DNA of 64,000 nt from Polyangiaceae bacterium (GTDB lineage: Bacteria > Myxococcota_A > Polyangia > Polyangiales > Polyangiaceae), in assembly GCA_016719945.1 (NCBI GenBank), contig JADJYE010000031.1, positions 240,001 to 304,000 on the forward strand. Direction: 5' to 3'. A program made the position numbers and the translations under genes. The notes beneath the pieces were generated by a model that was given only the letters and a program-made list of their open reading frames with translations, was not told where the DNA came from and searched no databases. Positions 17,329 through 28,766 of this stretch are shown piece after piece (the stretch's first letter is position 1; each line of letters opens with the position of its first letter).

Positions 17329-18192
17329 TCAGTAGCGATATTGCCAGAGCGCGTCGAGGCCGACGCTGATGCCGTCCTGCGCGGCCGCTGCCTCCTCGTC
17401 GGCGCAATAACCGCTCGAGCCGCGGAGCGACCAGCGGTCCGACACGCGCCACTCGAGGTAGATGTCGCAGCAGCGGGCCGTGGTCGCGCGATCGGTCGTC
17501 TCCTCCAGCTGGCGGAAGCCGGCGCCGACGGTCACACGATCCGAGCCATGCCACGAGGCGGCGACCGAGCTCTCGCTCTCCGAGCTGCCGATCGACACCG
17601 TGAGCTGCTGGAAGAAGCTGCCGGTCGCGGCGGAGAGCAGGTCGTTCGCGAACGTGGTCGCGACCGTGCCGCTGAGGGTGCCGACGAGGTTCACCGCGTT
17701 GACGGCCGTGGATTGACCGAGCAGCAGCATCTGCATGATCTCGTCCTTCGGGACGGGAGGGTCGGCGCGGAAACGGATCTTGTCGTCGGTGATGGGGCTG
17801 AGCAGCCCCTGATAGTCGACGTAGACGCGGAGGTCCGAGCCGGCCTCCCAGTGTGCGGTGAGGTTCACGTACGGGTTGCCGACCTCCTGGCGGCGTAGCC
17901 GCACCAGCCCGCGGTCGATCTCGAACTTCTTCTTGTTGACGACCACGCTCCCCTGCTGGAGCTCGATCTCTCCCTCGGCCTCGAGGCGGTCTGCGAGCTC
18001 GAGCTTCAGGACCCCGTTGCTCGCGACCGTGACGTTGAGGGCGCTCGACTCGATCCTCGTGGGCCCGAGATCCACGTCGATCTCCCAGCGCGTCGCCTCC
18101 TCACGACGTACCTGTTCGGTCGGACCGGTCGCCCCCACGATGAGCACGCCTCGCGCGGGGCCCATCGGCTGCAAGTCCTCGACGTCGACGCG
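17329..18192 (-). CDS. tamB: TamB-like protein, C-terminal DUF490 part (frameshifted)
   Basis: Continuation of the long frame at 18190-22349. It starts at 'VDVEDLQPMGPARGVLIVGAT' and contains the conserved TamB C-terminal region: 'GEIELQQGSVVVNKKKFEIDRGLVRL', 'NPYVNLTAHW', 'ADPPVPKDEIMQMLLLGQ', then a beta-rich end closing with WQYRY. The terminal aromatic residue suits interaction with an outer-membrane barrel. One missing base near 18189-18194 (a ggg/ccc run) separates it from the N-terminal part. Confidence 0.85.
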   Translation of the reverse strand, partial: RVDVEDLQPMGPARGVLIVGATGPTEQVRREEATRWEIDVDLGPTRIESSALNVTVASNGVLKLELADRLEAEGEIELQQGSVVVNKKKFEIDRGLVRLRRQEVGNPYVNLTAHWEAGSDLRVYVDYQGLLSPITDDKIRFRADPPVPKDEIMQMLLLGQSTAVNAVNLVGTLSGTVATTFANDLLSAATGSFFQQLTVSIGSSESESSVAASWHGSDRVTVGAGFRQLEETTDRATTARCCDIYLEWRVSDRWSLRGSSGYCADEEAAAAQDGISVGLDALWQYRY

Positions 18193-21100
18193 GGCAGCTC
18201 GAAGCTCGCGCCGGTGATCTTCACTGCCGTGCGCACGACCCCAGTCTCGGGGCGGAGCTCGAAATCGACCCGGCCGCTCGCCTTCCCGAAGGACACTCCC
18301 TCCAGGGTGATGGGCAGCGGCTCTTCTTCGGGGATCACCAGCGTGCCGCCCGCACGCGCGATGCTGAGCCCGCGGACGTCCATATGCGGAGGCGCGGCCT
18401 CGAGCGTGTCCGCCTCCCCCCTCTTGGCTCCGCCGAGGACGCGGCCCGTGCTCCCCAGGACGGAGAAGTCCTCCAGCGTCACTCGCTGCTCACCCGTCGG
18501 CAGATCCTTCAGCGTCACCGAGGCGCGGCCGTGGTGTAGCTCTTGGCCGAGCGACGGGATGTACGCGATCAAGTCCGACAGCTCGAGCGGGGCGGGGATC
18601 TCGGTGCGCGTCGCGTCGCTTGGGCAAGCGTGGTCTTCGGCGGGCGTCGAGGCGCCCCCTTCACGCTCGCAGCGCTCCTCGAACAGCTCCAGTCGGGCGG
18701 CCGTGGGGCGCGTGAGGTCCTGCCAGGAGAGACGCGCGTTGCCCGTCATCGTGCCCTCGAGCTTGGAGAGCACGCTCGAGAGGGCGGGGTAGAGGGCGCC
18801 CAGCTCGAAGTCTCGCGCGTAGACCGCGATCGAGCCTGGTTGACTCGGGAGCGGCTCGGGCAGCGCCTTCCCCAGCCAACGCATGGCGGATTTCGCCTCG
18901 ACCTCGAGGCGAGGGGCGCCCAGGCGAGCCCGCAGCTTCGCGAGCTCCTCCGTGCTGGGCTCGAGGGCGTCGCCGTCGCTCCGAGGATCGTCGAACACCG
19001 CGAGCTTGGCGTGCGCCTCCCCCTCTTCATCGAGCGTCGCGTCGAGCTTCACCTTCAGCTCGTGGTCTTGCACGAGCAGGCGAGAGCTCGACAGATCGAT
19101 CGACGCCCAGGGCGCCTGGTTGAGCCCGTGCACGGCGACTCGCCCCGAGACGAGGCCCGAGAGGCCGCGATCGGCGAGGGTCGGGATCGACTCGAACGGC
19201 AGGCCGAAGAGGTCAGCCTCCAGGGTCGCGCTCCAGGGCAGCGGTCCGGATGCGCCGAGGCTCGAGGCGGGCAGCGAGACCTTCGCGAGTGCCTTCACGA
19301 CCTCGCTGGTCGGCGTCTTGACGGAGAGCTGAGCGTGCAGCTCTTCGGAGGTTCGCAGGGGCTCGTAGGCTGCCCTGAGCTCGACGTCGATCGGCGGCAC
19401 CCACTCGGCCTGCGCGGACAGGGAGCGAGCCAAGAGGCCGTCCCCGTCGACGTGGAGGCGCATCGCTGGCTGCGAGAGCGTGCCGCTGAGACGCGCGGCC
19501 CCACCGATCACGCCTTCGAAGTCCGGCACGAGCGCGCCCAGGGGATACGGCAGCAGCGCGAAGCCGTCGACCTCGCGCGTCGGCACCTCGAGCGTGAGCT
19601 CCATGGGTGCCGTCGAGATCGCCGCGGGGCCGGAGCGAGGCGTGGCGAGCAGGTCGCCCACATGGTCGCGGACGGTCGCGCCGAGCCAGGCCAGCACATC
19701 GTTCGTCTCTTGCCGATAGACGGCCGCCTCGGCGCGCGTCTCGCCGTCCTTGCCGTCGTACGACCCGCGGACGGCGAGATCGAGCTGGTCCGAGGACCAC
19801 CCCCACCCCTTGAGCTCGAGGCCGATCGTCGTCGCGACGAGGTCGCTGATCGAGGGCTCTCGATCTCCCTCGGCGCGAGACACGTGGGCGCGCGCCGTGA
19901 CCTTCCCCCGCGCGCGCTCGAAGGGCCACAGCTCCGCGGAGAGCCGGCGCTCGACGCAGCCGAGGTCGACGTGATCGAGCGCGAGGTCGGCCGAGCCCGT
20001 GGCCCCGCGCCACGTCGCGGCCGACAGCAGCGGCCCCTTGAGGGTCCCGAGCAGGTTGGCGACGCGGATCTCCGCGATCGGTCCGTCGCACAGGCGCGCC
20101 TCCTCTCGCTCCAGGCGGCCGGCGTCGCGGCCGAGCGGAGCTGCATCGTCGACGAGGCGCAGGAAGCCGCTGGCCTCGACCTCTCTGCCGTCGAACCGGG
20201 CCGAGACGCGCGCGGAGATGCCGTCGACGAGCAGCACGCGCCCTCGGGCGAGCTCGAGCTCGAGCGAGCCCTTGCGCCCGCCTGCCGAGCGCTCGAGCTT
20301 GGCGTCGAGGTTGGCGAGGCCGCCCAGCGACACCGGGAGGTTGAAGAGGGTCTGAGCGCGGCTCAGGTCGAGCCCGCGCGCGCGCACGTCGCCGAGCAGC
20401 TCGTCACCCGAGATCGACAGCGAGCCGGACAGCCGCCCGATCGAGCCCCCGCGCACCTCGACCCCCCGGAGCGCCGGACCCTCCGAGAGCTCGAGCGTGG
20501 CGATCGTGCCGCTGGCCGACTCGCCGGCGCGTTCGATCTCGAACGTCAAGTCGCGCACCTCCTTGGAGAGGACCGACACGTCGCCGGAGGCCTTGATCGT
20601 CCCGCGCTCGGCGTCCTGGACGTCCAGCGTCACGCGCGGAGACAACAGCGAACCGCTCGCGGTCGCTTGCAGCGCGTCGATGCGCTCACCCGCCGCGACG
20701 AGGCCCGTCCCCGAGACGTGGGCGTCGACCGTCAGCGCGAGGGGCGGGCCGTGCAGCGTCGCGACGACGGTGCCCCGCTCGAGCGCGGCCCGGGGATCGG
20801 TGGCGGACGTCGTCAACAGCTCGCTCACGGTCGCCGAGACCTTCGCGTCGAGCTCACCCTCTTGGTACTTGCCGTCGACGCGCGCGCGCGCGGCGCCCTT
20901 CAGCCGCCCCGCCAGGCGGGGGCTCTCGGAGAGGTCGTCGGCGACCAGGTCGGCGCTGAACGCGACCTTCCCATCGGATATCGTCGTCTTCGCCTCGACG
21001 CTCACGCCCGGCTCTCGCAGGCTCGACGTCGCGACCACCTCGCCGTGGTGCAGGTCGATGAGCGCGTCGATCGCTGGGACACTCTGCCCGAAGACGCTCG

Positions 21101-22349
21101 TGGGGTCGGTGGCGAGCTCGACCGAGAGCAGCGGATCGAGCTCGTCGGGGCGCAGCGTCAGCGTCACCTTGGCCTGGCCGTCGATCCTCGCCTCGGGCAG
21201 GGACCTCGCGAGCATGCGCGGGTCCAGCCCCTTCACGTCCGCGCCCACGAGGACCCGCAGCTCCTCCGTGAAGCTCACCCCCCCGTCCGCGCTGACGGTC
21301 GCCAGCTCGCCGCCTTCTCCCACCGTGGCCGAGACATGGGCGCGCAGGTTCTCGGGCAGCATCCCGCTCACGCGCGCCCGCCCACGCATCGGCACCTCGA
21401 TCGGAACCTGCGGTATGAGCGCCTTGAGCGCCTCAGGCGTGACGTTCGGGAAGCTCGCCTGCGCGTCGAGGCGCACGCCCTCCAGCACGCCGCTCGCGGT
21501 CACCGGGATCGCGCCCAACGTGCCGGTGTAGTCGGCCCACATGACGACGGGCGGGCTGCGTGCGACGCCGATCGCCGCGAACGCCTCTTCGGGCCGCAGG
21601 TCGACGCGCAGGTGGTAGTCGACGACCCCGTCGAGCCGGGCCGGGATCAGATCGTCGGTGGAGATCGCGACCCCCTTCACGTCGACGGCGACCATGCGGT
21701 CGCCGCGGACCGTGACCCGACCGCGCACGTCCTTCAGGCGGGCGATGAACGGCAACGCGAGGTCGCTCTCCACCTCGACGTCGGCGATGTGGACGTCGAC
21801 GATATCCAGAAGGAACGGCCGGCCTCCGGGGCGGGACGGCGTCTTGTCGGCCGGGATGAAGGCGTGCGCGATCGTGGGGATGCCCTCCCGATCGTCGAGC
21901 AGTGACACCCTGGCGCGCTCGATGTGCGCGACGGGCAGCTCGAGCTCGACCGGCCCGTCGCCCGTGAAGAGGGAAGTGAGCAACGCGAGCGTGCCCACCT
22001 CGGCCACGATGCCCTCGGCCTCGATCACGTGTCGCCCGCTGGGGTCGTAGATCTTCGCGTGTTTGATGCGCGCCCGCTCGAGCCCGAGCTGCTCGATCTC
22101 GCCGACCTCGATCTTCCCGTCGAACAGGGGGGCGAGCACGGCGTTCGCGATCACCCGGCCTGCCCCTCGGCCGACCTCGGTGTCGAGGTGCAGCAGGGCG
22201 CCGCCGCCCAGGGCGGCGACGAAGATCGTGACCGTGGCGCCCCACTTCCCGAGCGCGCGCGCTGCGCGCGACAGGCGCTTCGGCCGGAAGGCCGAGAGTC
22301 TGTCTTGCAGGCTGAAGCGCTGCGAAATCGGAGGCGAGGGTCCGCCCAC
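18190..22349 (-). CDS. tamB: TamB-like translocation/assembly protein, N-terminal part (frameshifted)
   Basis: About 1,390 aa from GTG 22349. A single N-terminal membrane anchor (GKWGATVTIFVAALGGGALL) is followed by a very long series of beta-strand repeats typical of AsmA/TamB-type periplasmic proteins, which form a groove that carries lipids between the membranes. With the C-terminal part the protein is about 1,670 aa, near the size of proteobacterial TamB. No tamA (BamA-family) gene is adjacent. It lies 21 nt downstream of a Ser/Thr kinase gene on the same strand and is probably cotranscribed. The other-strand 1,120-codon open frame over this gene is a high-GC shadow. Confidence 0.88.
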
Positions 22350-22370
22350 GGCGGCAGCTTAGCAGCCCGA

Positions 22371-24062
22371 CTAGACCGCCGCCTCCAGCTCCCTGAACAG
22401 GGGGACCAGCTCGGGTCGCGCGCGAAGCGGCGCGCAGAAGCGCGTCGCGAGCTGGAGGAGATCGGTCTCGAGCACGTCGGCCCGCACGCCCATCTGACCG
22501 ATCTTGAGGCGCGCCTCGTGGCGGCGCTCGTCGACGTCGCGGGTGAGGGTCTCGAGCCCCGTACGGAGCTCCTTGATCTGGTAGTCGAGGTCGACGAGCT
22601 GCGCGTCGATCTCCTGCGCCTGCTTCTCTGCGTTGCGCTCCTTCTGGCGCTGCGCGTACCAGGCCTCGAGCAGCTCGGCCATCTCGCGGTAGGCCCTGGA
22701 CAGCTCGAGGTACGGCTCCGCGAAGGCGGAGCGGCCCTCCCAGAACACAGCGTCCTTGTGCATCACCTTGAGCCGCTCTCCGAAGCTCTGGGCGGGGTCC
22801 TCGGCCGGGGGTGGGGTCCGCAGCGCGCGGGCCTCCTCGCGCAGGCGTGAGGCGTCGATGCTGAGGGTGTCCATCGCCTTGCCGAACTGGACGCGCCCAT
22901 CGCGGCCCTCTTGGTCGATGATCTCGAGCCGCTGCTGCTCTTCGAACGCGCTCGCGCGCAGCTCGGCGACCTCCGTCACCTTGCCGGCGATATCGTCGTG
23001 CACCTTCTTCAGCCCCGGGTCCGCGCCGGCGCGCTTGAGCATCTCGCCGAAGAGCGTCAAGCGGCGCTCCCAGATCTGCGTCTCGTTGAGGCGCGCCTGG
23101 CGGCTCATCGGCGGCTGCTCGGCCTCGGGCTCCTCGGGGAGCTCGACCCGGAGCTCCTCCGCGATCCGCGTGAGGCGCTGCAGCACCGACTGGGCGTCCA
23201 CCGGGCGATCGACCGGCGACTTCTGCATCATGTGGAAGATGAGGTCGTCGAGCGCCTGCGGGACGTCCTTGGCCTTGTCGCGCGCGTGTGGGACGGGCTC
23301 GCTCATGTGCTTCACGAGCAGCGTCGGCGCGTTCGGCGCCTCGAACGGCAGCTCGCCGGTCAACATCTCGAACATGATGACGCCGAGCGAGTAGATGTCG
23401 GCGGGCGGCCCGACATCGGTCGACGTGACTTGCTCCGGGGCCATGTACTCGGGCGTCCCGAAGATCTCGCCCACGCTCGTGAGCCTCGAGTCCTGCATGC
23501 TGCGCGCGATGCCGAAGTCGAGGATCTTCACGTGGTCGCCCTTGAGGACGAACACGTTCTCTGGCTTCAGGTCACGGTGGATGACGAGAAAGTCGTGGGC
23601 GCGGCGCAGGCCGCGGACGATCTGCACGATGAGCTTCAGCGTCCGCGCGACGGGCACGCGGCCCTGGGAGATGACTTGCGCGAGGCTCTGCCCCTGCAGC
23701 AGATCCATGACCAAGAACGAGGTGCCGTCCTCGGTCTCGCCCATGTCGGTCACCTCGATGATGTTCGGGTGAGAGATGTTCATGCCGTGCTGGGCTTCAC
23801 GGCGGAACCGCTCCTTCACGGTCGGGTCGCGGACGACCTCGCCGTGCAGGATCTTCACGGCACACGGGCGGTCGATCAGCTTGTAGCGGGCGCCGTAGAC
23901 CGTCGCCATACCGCCCTCGCCGATCACGGTCTCGAGGACGTATTGCCCTGCGAGCGTCATGCCCAACCGAGGATCGGGCAGGGGCTCGAGGGACGAGCCG
24001 TCGACGAAGCAGAAGCTACTCTCGTGGGGGTAGCGCGTTTTGCACTGGGGGCAGACTTTCAC
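22371..24062 (-). CDS. Ser/Thr protein kinase with N-terminal zinc ribbon and coiled coil
   Basis: 563 aa from GTG 24062. It begins with a zinc-ribbon-like segment (CPQCKTRYPHESSFCFVDG, residues about 4-22; three Cys are visible). The kinase domain spans about 38-300: IGEGGMATVYGA, CAVKIL, VIHRDLKPENVFV, LDFGIARS, GTPEYMAPEQ. All catalytic residues are present. The C-terminal 200 residues are highly charged and helical, with coiled-coil character ('IDAQLVDLDYQIKELRTGLE'), and there is no membrane segment, so it is cytoplasmic. It is followed at 21 nt by the TamB-like gene. Confidence 0.92.
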   Translation of the reverse strand: MKVCPQCKTRYPHESSFCFVDGSSLEPLPDPRLGMTLAGQYVLETVIGEGGMATVYGARYKLIDRPCAVKILHGEVVRDPTVKERFRREAQHGMNISHPNIIEVTDMGETEDGTSFLVMDLLQGQSLAQVISQGRVPVARTLKLIVQIVRGLRRAHDFLVIHRDLKPENVFVLKGDHVKILDFGIARSMQDSRLTSVGEIFGTPEYMAPEQVTSTDVGPPADIYSLGVIMFEMLTGELPFEAPNAPTLLVKHMSEPVPHARDKAKDVPQALDDLIFHMMQKSPVDRPVDAQSVLQRLTRIAEELRVELPEEPEAEQPPMSRQARLNETQIWERRLTLFGEMLKRAGADPGLKKVHDDIAGKVTEVAELRASAFEEQQRLEIIDQEGRDGRVQFGKAMDTLSIDASRLREEARALRTPPPAEDPAQSFGERLKVMHKDAVFWEGRSAFAEPYLELSRAYREMAELLEAWYAQRQKERNAEKQAQEIDAQLVDLDYQIKELRTGLETLTRDVDERRHEARLKIGQMGVRADVLETDLLQLATRFCAPLRARPELVPLFRELEAAV

Positions 24063-24209
24063 GCCCCGCCAATCTAGCCGAAGACCTCGCCCGGCAGGGC
24101 GCCTCTTCCATCGTCCCGCCAGACCACCCGATCGCGGGCGCGCGGAGCGACGGGCTTCGACGTATGACGCTTAACATATTGCTGGAACCCTGGTCTGCTT
24201 GGCTCGGAG

Positions 24210-25627
24210 ATGTCCTCCGAGCTGCAGCCTGGTACCCCCGTTCGCGGGTCGCTACGAGGTGATCCCGGTGTATCGGCCGCGGGGGGATGGGCGCCGTGTA
24301 CGAGGTCGTGCACAGGGAGACCCTCCGCCGGCGCGCGCTCAAGGTCCTCTTGCCGTCGCTCGTGAGCGACCCCGAGGCGCGGGCCCGGTTCGCGCAAGAA
24401 GCATCGATCACGGCCGAGATCGACGCGGACCAGCTCGTCGAGACGTACGACGCCGGCGTAGACGTCCTGACCGGCGCTCCCTACATCGTGATGGAGCTGC
24501 TGCGAGGAGAGTCGTTCGGCGATCGACTCGCGCGACGCCAGCGGCATGAGCCGAGCGAGGTCGTCGAGGTGCTGGCCCAGGTCGCGCTCGCGCTGGAGCA
24601 GACGCACCGGCGCGGCATCGTCCACCGAGATCTCAAGCCGGACAACCTGTTCCTGTGCCGCCACGAGGACGGCGTTGTCCGCGTGAAGGTCCTCGATTTC
24701 GGGATCGCGAAGGTGGTCGCGCAAGCCGCGGCGGCGGCCCGATCGACCGCCAACATCGGCACGCCGTTGTATATGGCGCCCGAGCAGCTCGACGGCTCGG
24801 TCATCGGGGCCGAGACCGATCTCTTCGCGCTCACGCACATCGCGTTCGAGCTGCTGACCGGGGAGAGCTACTGGGAGGCGGAGCTGCGGGCCGCGCCGAG
24901 CACGATGGTCCTGCTCAAGTGGATGGACCGCGGCATGCCGGAGCCGGCGAGCGCGCGCGCCTCGCGCCTCGGCGTCCTCGTGGGGCCGAGCTTCGATCCG
25001 TGGTTCGAACGGGGGACCGCGCGCGACCCTCGCCGCCGGTTCCATTCGGCGATCGAGCTGGTCGACGCCTTCGCCGGCGCGCTGGGCGTTCGCAGGAGCG
25101 GTCCGGGAGCTGCCCGCGGATCACTCGCAGAGATCCTGACGGTGTCGCAGCGCCCTGAGCCCGCAGGCGCGGGGGCTCTGGGGACCGACGGCGGCACGAC
25201 CCTCCCCCGGGGAGCGGCGCCGGCGCGCCGGAGCCACGGCGCGATGGTGACGCCGGTCGAGGCGCGGCGCAGCGCGCGCTCGCGGCTCGCGCTCGCGATC
25301 CTGTCGGGGATCGTGGCGGCGCTGTTGATCGGCGGGGTCGTCGTGGTCGCGACGAGGGGCTCCTCCAGAGCGACCGTAGACGGCTCGGGGACTCGCGCGC
25401 CCGAGCGCGACCCTCAGGCGACAGAGCCCAGCGTGGCAGCGTCAACGTCGGCGGGCCTGGCGACGACCACGTCGAGCTCGACGGTGGTCGTCGCGCCGGT
25501 GCCGAGCGCGACCGCGAGCGGCGCGCCAAAGGCTACGCCGACCGTGCGCGCGACGGTGAAGGGCGGCGCGAAGCCCACGACCACCGCCGACTGCGCGCAG
25601 GCCGCCTGGCGCTGCCGCAAGCCGTAG
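24210..25627 (+). CDS. Ser/Thr protein kinase with broken N-terminal glycine loop
   Basis: The intact frame begins at ATG 24287 ('MGAVYEVVHRETL'), inside the glycine-rich loop. Upstream, ATG 24210 starts 'MSSELQPGTP' but the frame is lost between 24233 and 24285. Dropping one C at 24235-24239 gives 'GTPFAGRYEVI', and further indels in the c/g runs to 24286 lead into 'GGMGAVY'. The rest is normal: ALKVLLPS, IVHRDLKPDNLFL, LDFGIAK, GTPLYMAPEQ, then one TM helix (SRLALAILSGIVAALLIGGVVVVA) and a Ser/Thr/Ala-rich tail with a Cys pair near the end. It is divergent from the kinase at 22371-24062 and stops 4 nt before the convergent aldehyde dehydrogenase gene. Confidence 0.82.
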
Positions 25628-25631
25628 CGGC

Positions 25632-27209
25632 TCAGAGGAGGTTCGAGAGCTTCTTCAGCAGCCCGCCGCCGCCGAAGAACAGCGTCGTCGCCTTGCGCGC
25701 GATGGTCAGCGCCTTGGCGGAGTAGGGGAACCAGAGCGGGTTGTCGCTGCCCATCGAGAAGCGCTCGACGTTGACGTGGCGGACGTTGCACATGTCGCGC
25801 AGGGACTCGTGGCCGAGGACCCGCCCGAAGCCGCTCTGCTTGATTCCCCCGAACGGCACCTCGGGCATGCCGCCGTTCGTCACGACGTCGTTCACGAGCA
25901 CGCTGCCAGCCTCGATGCGCTGGGCGAGGTGCTCGCCGTACGTGCGGTCCTTGGTGAAGACGTACGCGTTGAGGCCGAGGTGCGACTGGTTCGCGAAGCG
26001 CACGGCCTCCTCGTCGCTGTCGACCTCCATGATCGGGACCACAGGCCCGAAGATCTCCTCGGTCATCACCGTCATCGAGTGGTCGCAGCCGCCGAGCAAG
26101 GTCGGCGCGAAGAACTGCCCCACCCCAGGGATGCGCGCGCCGCCTGCGAGGATCTTCGCGCCCTTCGAAACGGCGTCTTGGATGTGCGCCTCGGCGATGT
26201 CGATCTGCTTCGGGAAGATGATCGCGCCCACGTCCACGTCACCCTTTGCGGGGTCGCCGACGCGCAGGGCCTTGGTGAGCTCGGTCATGCGGCGGGTGAG
26301 GCTCTCGACGACGTCCTTGTGGGCGTAGACGCGCTCGACGCCGATGCACACCTGCCCGGCGTTCGTGAAGCCGCCGAACACGGCGCCGCGCGCCGCGAGC
26401 TCGACGTCCGCGTCGCGGCAGACGATGAGGGGAGCCTTCCCCCCGAGCTCCATGACGCAAGGGATGAGCCGCTCGCCGCACGCGGCCGCCACGCGACGAC
26501 CGGTCGAGACGCCGCCCGTGAAGATGACGAAGTCGACGCCCGCGTCGATCAGCGCGGCGCCCGTCGCGCCGTAGCCGGTGACGACCTGGAGCAGATCGAC
26601 CGGCATGCCAGACTCGTCCCAGATCGCCTTCGCCCGGAGCGCGATCAGCGGCGTGACCTCGCTCGGCTTGAGGACCACCGCGTTGCCTGCGATGAGCGCG
26701 AGGAAGATGTCTCGAAACGGCATGTAGAACGGGTAGTTCCACGGGGTGATGCAGCCGACGACGCCGCGGGGTGGGTAGTGCAAGACAGCCTTGCGGTGCT
26801 TGAGCAGGTCGAGCGGCACCTCGCGGGGCGCGAGGATCTCGGGACCGTGCTTGGCGAAATACGTGGCGACGGTCGCGCTCGGGGTGACCTCGTGCATGAG
26901 CGCCTCGATCAGCGGCTTGCCGGTCTCGCGCGAGAGGAGATCGATGAGCTCGTCCTGACGGTCGACGATCGCGTCGCGGAACCTGAGCACCCGCCGGCAC
27001 CGCTCGGCCACGGAGAGGGCGCCCCAGGCCTGCTGTCCGCGGCGGGCGCGCGCGACGGCGGCGCGCACCTCCTCCGGTCCCATCACGGGGGCCTCGCCCA
27101 GCAGCTCGCCGGTGGCCGGAGCGTAGCTCTTGATCCGCTCTGCGCCCTGACCGTTGCTCTTCGACGACGCGCTCTGAGCGGCAAGCATCTGTGCGGCAAG
27201 CATCCCCAT
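25632..27209 (-). CDS. NAD(P)-dependent aldehyde dehydrogenase
   Basis: 525 aa. ATG 27209 is chosen because ggagg lies 7 nt upstream; the frame is open further but has no other support. Signatures of the aldehyde dehydrogenase superfamily: PWNYPFYMPF (oxyanion Asn), cofactor-binding KPSEVTPL, FTGGVSTGRRV, general-base Glu in MELGGKAP, catalytic Cys in AGQVCIG, and TEEIFGPVVPI. It oxidises an aldehyde to the acid; the substrate is not evident. The C-terminus is extended and hydrophobic/basic (TIARKATTLFFGGGGLLKK), perhaps a membrane tail as in fatty-aldehyde enzymes. Divergent from glgB. Confidence 0.93.
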   Translation of the reverse strand: MGMLAAQMLAAQSASSKSNGQGAERIKSYAPATGELLGEAPVMGPEEVRAAVARARRGQQAWGALSVAERCRRVLRFRDAIVDRQDELIDLLSRETGKPLIEALMHEVTPSATVATYFAKHGPEILAPREVPLDLLKHRKAVLHYPPRGVVGCITPWNYPFYMPFRDIFLALIAGNAVVLKPSEVTPLIALRAKAIWDESGMPVDLLQVVTGYGATGAALIDAGVDFVIFTGGVSTGRRVAAACGERLIPCVMELGGKAPLIVCRDADVELAARGAVFGGFTNAGQVCIGVERVYAHKDVVESLTRRMTELTKALRVGDPAKGDVDVGAIIFPKQIDIAEAHIQDAVSKGAKILAGGARIPGVGQFFAPTLLGGCDHSMTVMTEEIFGPVVPIMEVDSDEEAVRFANQSHLGLNAYVFTKDRTYGEHLAQRIEAGSVLVNDVVTNGGMPEVPFGGIKQSGFGRVLGHESLRDMCNVRHVNVERFSMGSDNPLWFPYSAKALTIARKATTLFFGGGGLLKKLSNLL

Positions 27210-27216
27210 GCTCGAA

Positions 27217-27221
27217 CCTCC
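27217..27221 (-). promoter_or_regulatory. Ribosome-binding site fixing the aldehyde dehydrogenase start
   Basis: ggagg on the minus strand, 7 nt before ATG 27209. This optimal spacing rules out the 159-codon longer frame. Confidence 0.7.
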
Positions 27222-27314
27222 GTGAGCGGCAGGTGTAGTACGCAAATCACCGGGAGGCGAGCGTCGGCGCCAACGGACGGCTCTCTTGGCGGCCGTCTGA
27301 TGTAGGCTTTTACC

Positions 27315-28766
27315 GTGCTCGACGAGGATCTGGGACGTATCGCGCGGTGCCTCCACCCCGACCCCCACGCGGTCCTTGGCCCACACAGCGACGCCGGTCG
27401 CCACTTCGTCCGCGTGCTCCGCCCCGACGCCGTCCGCGTGACGGTGCGCCCACGGGTCGGGCCGCCGGTCTCGGCGCTCGCCGAGGGGGACGGGCTGTTC
27501 GTCGCCGAGCTGCCGGGCCCCGACCGGGACTACTCGCTCGAGGTCGTCCGACCCGACGGGACCCTGGCGATCACGCGCGACCCCTACGCGTTCTCGCCGA
27601 CGATCGGTCCGCTCGACTTGCATCTGTTCGCCGAGGGCAAGCACCTCGGCTTGCACAACAAGCTCGGCGCGCACCCCTGCGAGCACGAAGGCGCGCGGGG
27701 CACGCGCTTCGCGGTGTGGGCTCCGGCCGCGCTCTCGGTCCGAGTCATCGGAGACTGGAGCGGCTGGGAGCCGGCGCTCGGCGCGATGCGCAAGCTCGAC
27801 GGCGGCGTCTGGGAGCTGTTCATCCCCGGGGTCTCGGTCGGCGCGCTCTACAAGTTCGAGGTGATGACGCGGCGCGGACCCGTCGAGAAGAGCGACCCCT
27901 TCGGTCGGGCGATGGAGCTGCGTCCGAACACCGCGTCACGGGTCGTCGCGTCCGAGCACACGTTCGCCGACCAGGCGTGGCTGGCTGAGCGTAGTGCCCG
28001 CGACGCGAGGAAGACGCCGATCAGCATCTACGAGGTTCACCTCCAGTCGTGGCGGCGCCGCGGCCTCCCGCGGGAGGCAGGCGCTGGGGACGAGGCCGCG
28101 CCCACGTCGCGCTGGCTCACGTACACGGAGCTCGCCGACGAGCTCGTCGACTACGTGGTCGATCTCGGCTTCACGTACATCGAGCTCTTGCCCGTGCTCG
28201 AGCACCCGTATGACGGGTCATGGGGCTACCAGGTCTCGGGCTACTTCGCGCCGACGGCTCGGCTCGGCTCGCCGGACGATCTCCGCGCGTTCATCGATCG
28301 CTGCCACCAGCGGGGGATCGGCGTCATCCTCGACTGGGTGCCGGCGCACTTCCCGCGCGATGAGGCGGCCCTCGGTCGCTTCGACGGCACCCCGCTGTTC
28401 GAGCATTGGGACCCGCGGCGCGGAGAGCACCGCCAGTGGGAGACCTTCGTCTTCGACTGGGGTCGACCCGAGGTGAAGAACTTCCTCATCGCCAGCGCGC
28501 TCTACTGGATCGAGGAGTTTCACATCGACGGCCTGCGCGTCGACGCCGTGGCGAGCATGCTCTACCTCGACTACGGCGCGAACCATCCGGGCGAGTGGGA
28601 GCCCAACAAACACGGCGGGCGCGAGAACCTCGAGGCGGTCGCGTTCCTGCGCGAGCTGAACGACACCATCCACGAGAGGTTCCCCGGGGTCATCGTCTGC
28701 GCCGAGGAGTCGACGTCGTGGCCGGGCGTGACGCGGCCCACGTACACCGGTGGGCTGGGGTTCGAT
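27315..28766 (+). CDS. glgB: 1,4-alpha-glucan branching enzyme, N-terminal part (frameshifted)
   Basis: GTG start 27315. It contains the GlgB N-domain ('HPDPHAVLGPHSD'), a CBM48 domain ('GTRFAVWAPAALSVRVIGDWSGW') and most of the GH13 barrel: 'YIELLPVLEHPYDGSWGYQ', nucleophile in GLRVDAVASML, and acid/base in VICAEESTSWP. It transfers short alpha-1,4 chains to alpha-1,6 branch points in glycogen. One base is missing near 28764-28768, after 'GGLGFD'; the family has 'FD-x-KWNMGWM' here. No other glg gene is near. Confidence 0.92.

Noticed and set aside
18543..21905. 1,120-codon open frame opposite the TamB-like gene
   Set aside because: Arg-rich composition without domains; a typical antisense shadow in high-GC DNA. 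The TamB frame has signal, fold pattern and C-terminal motif.
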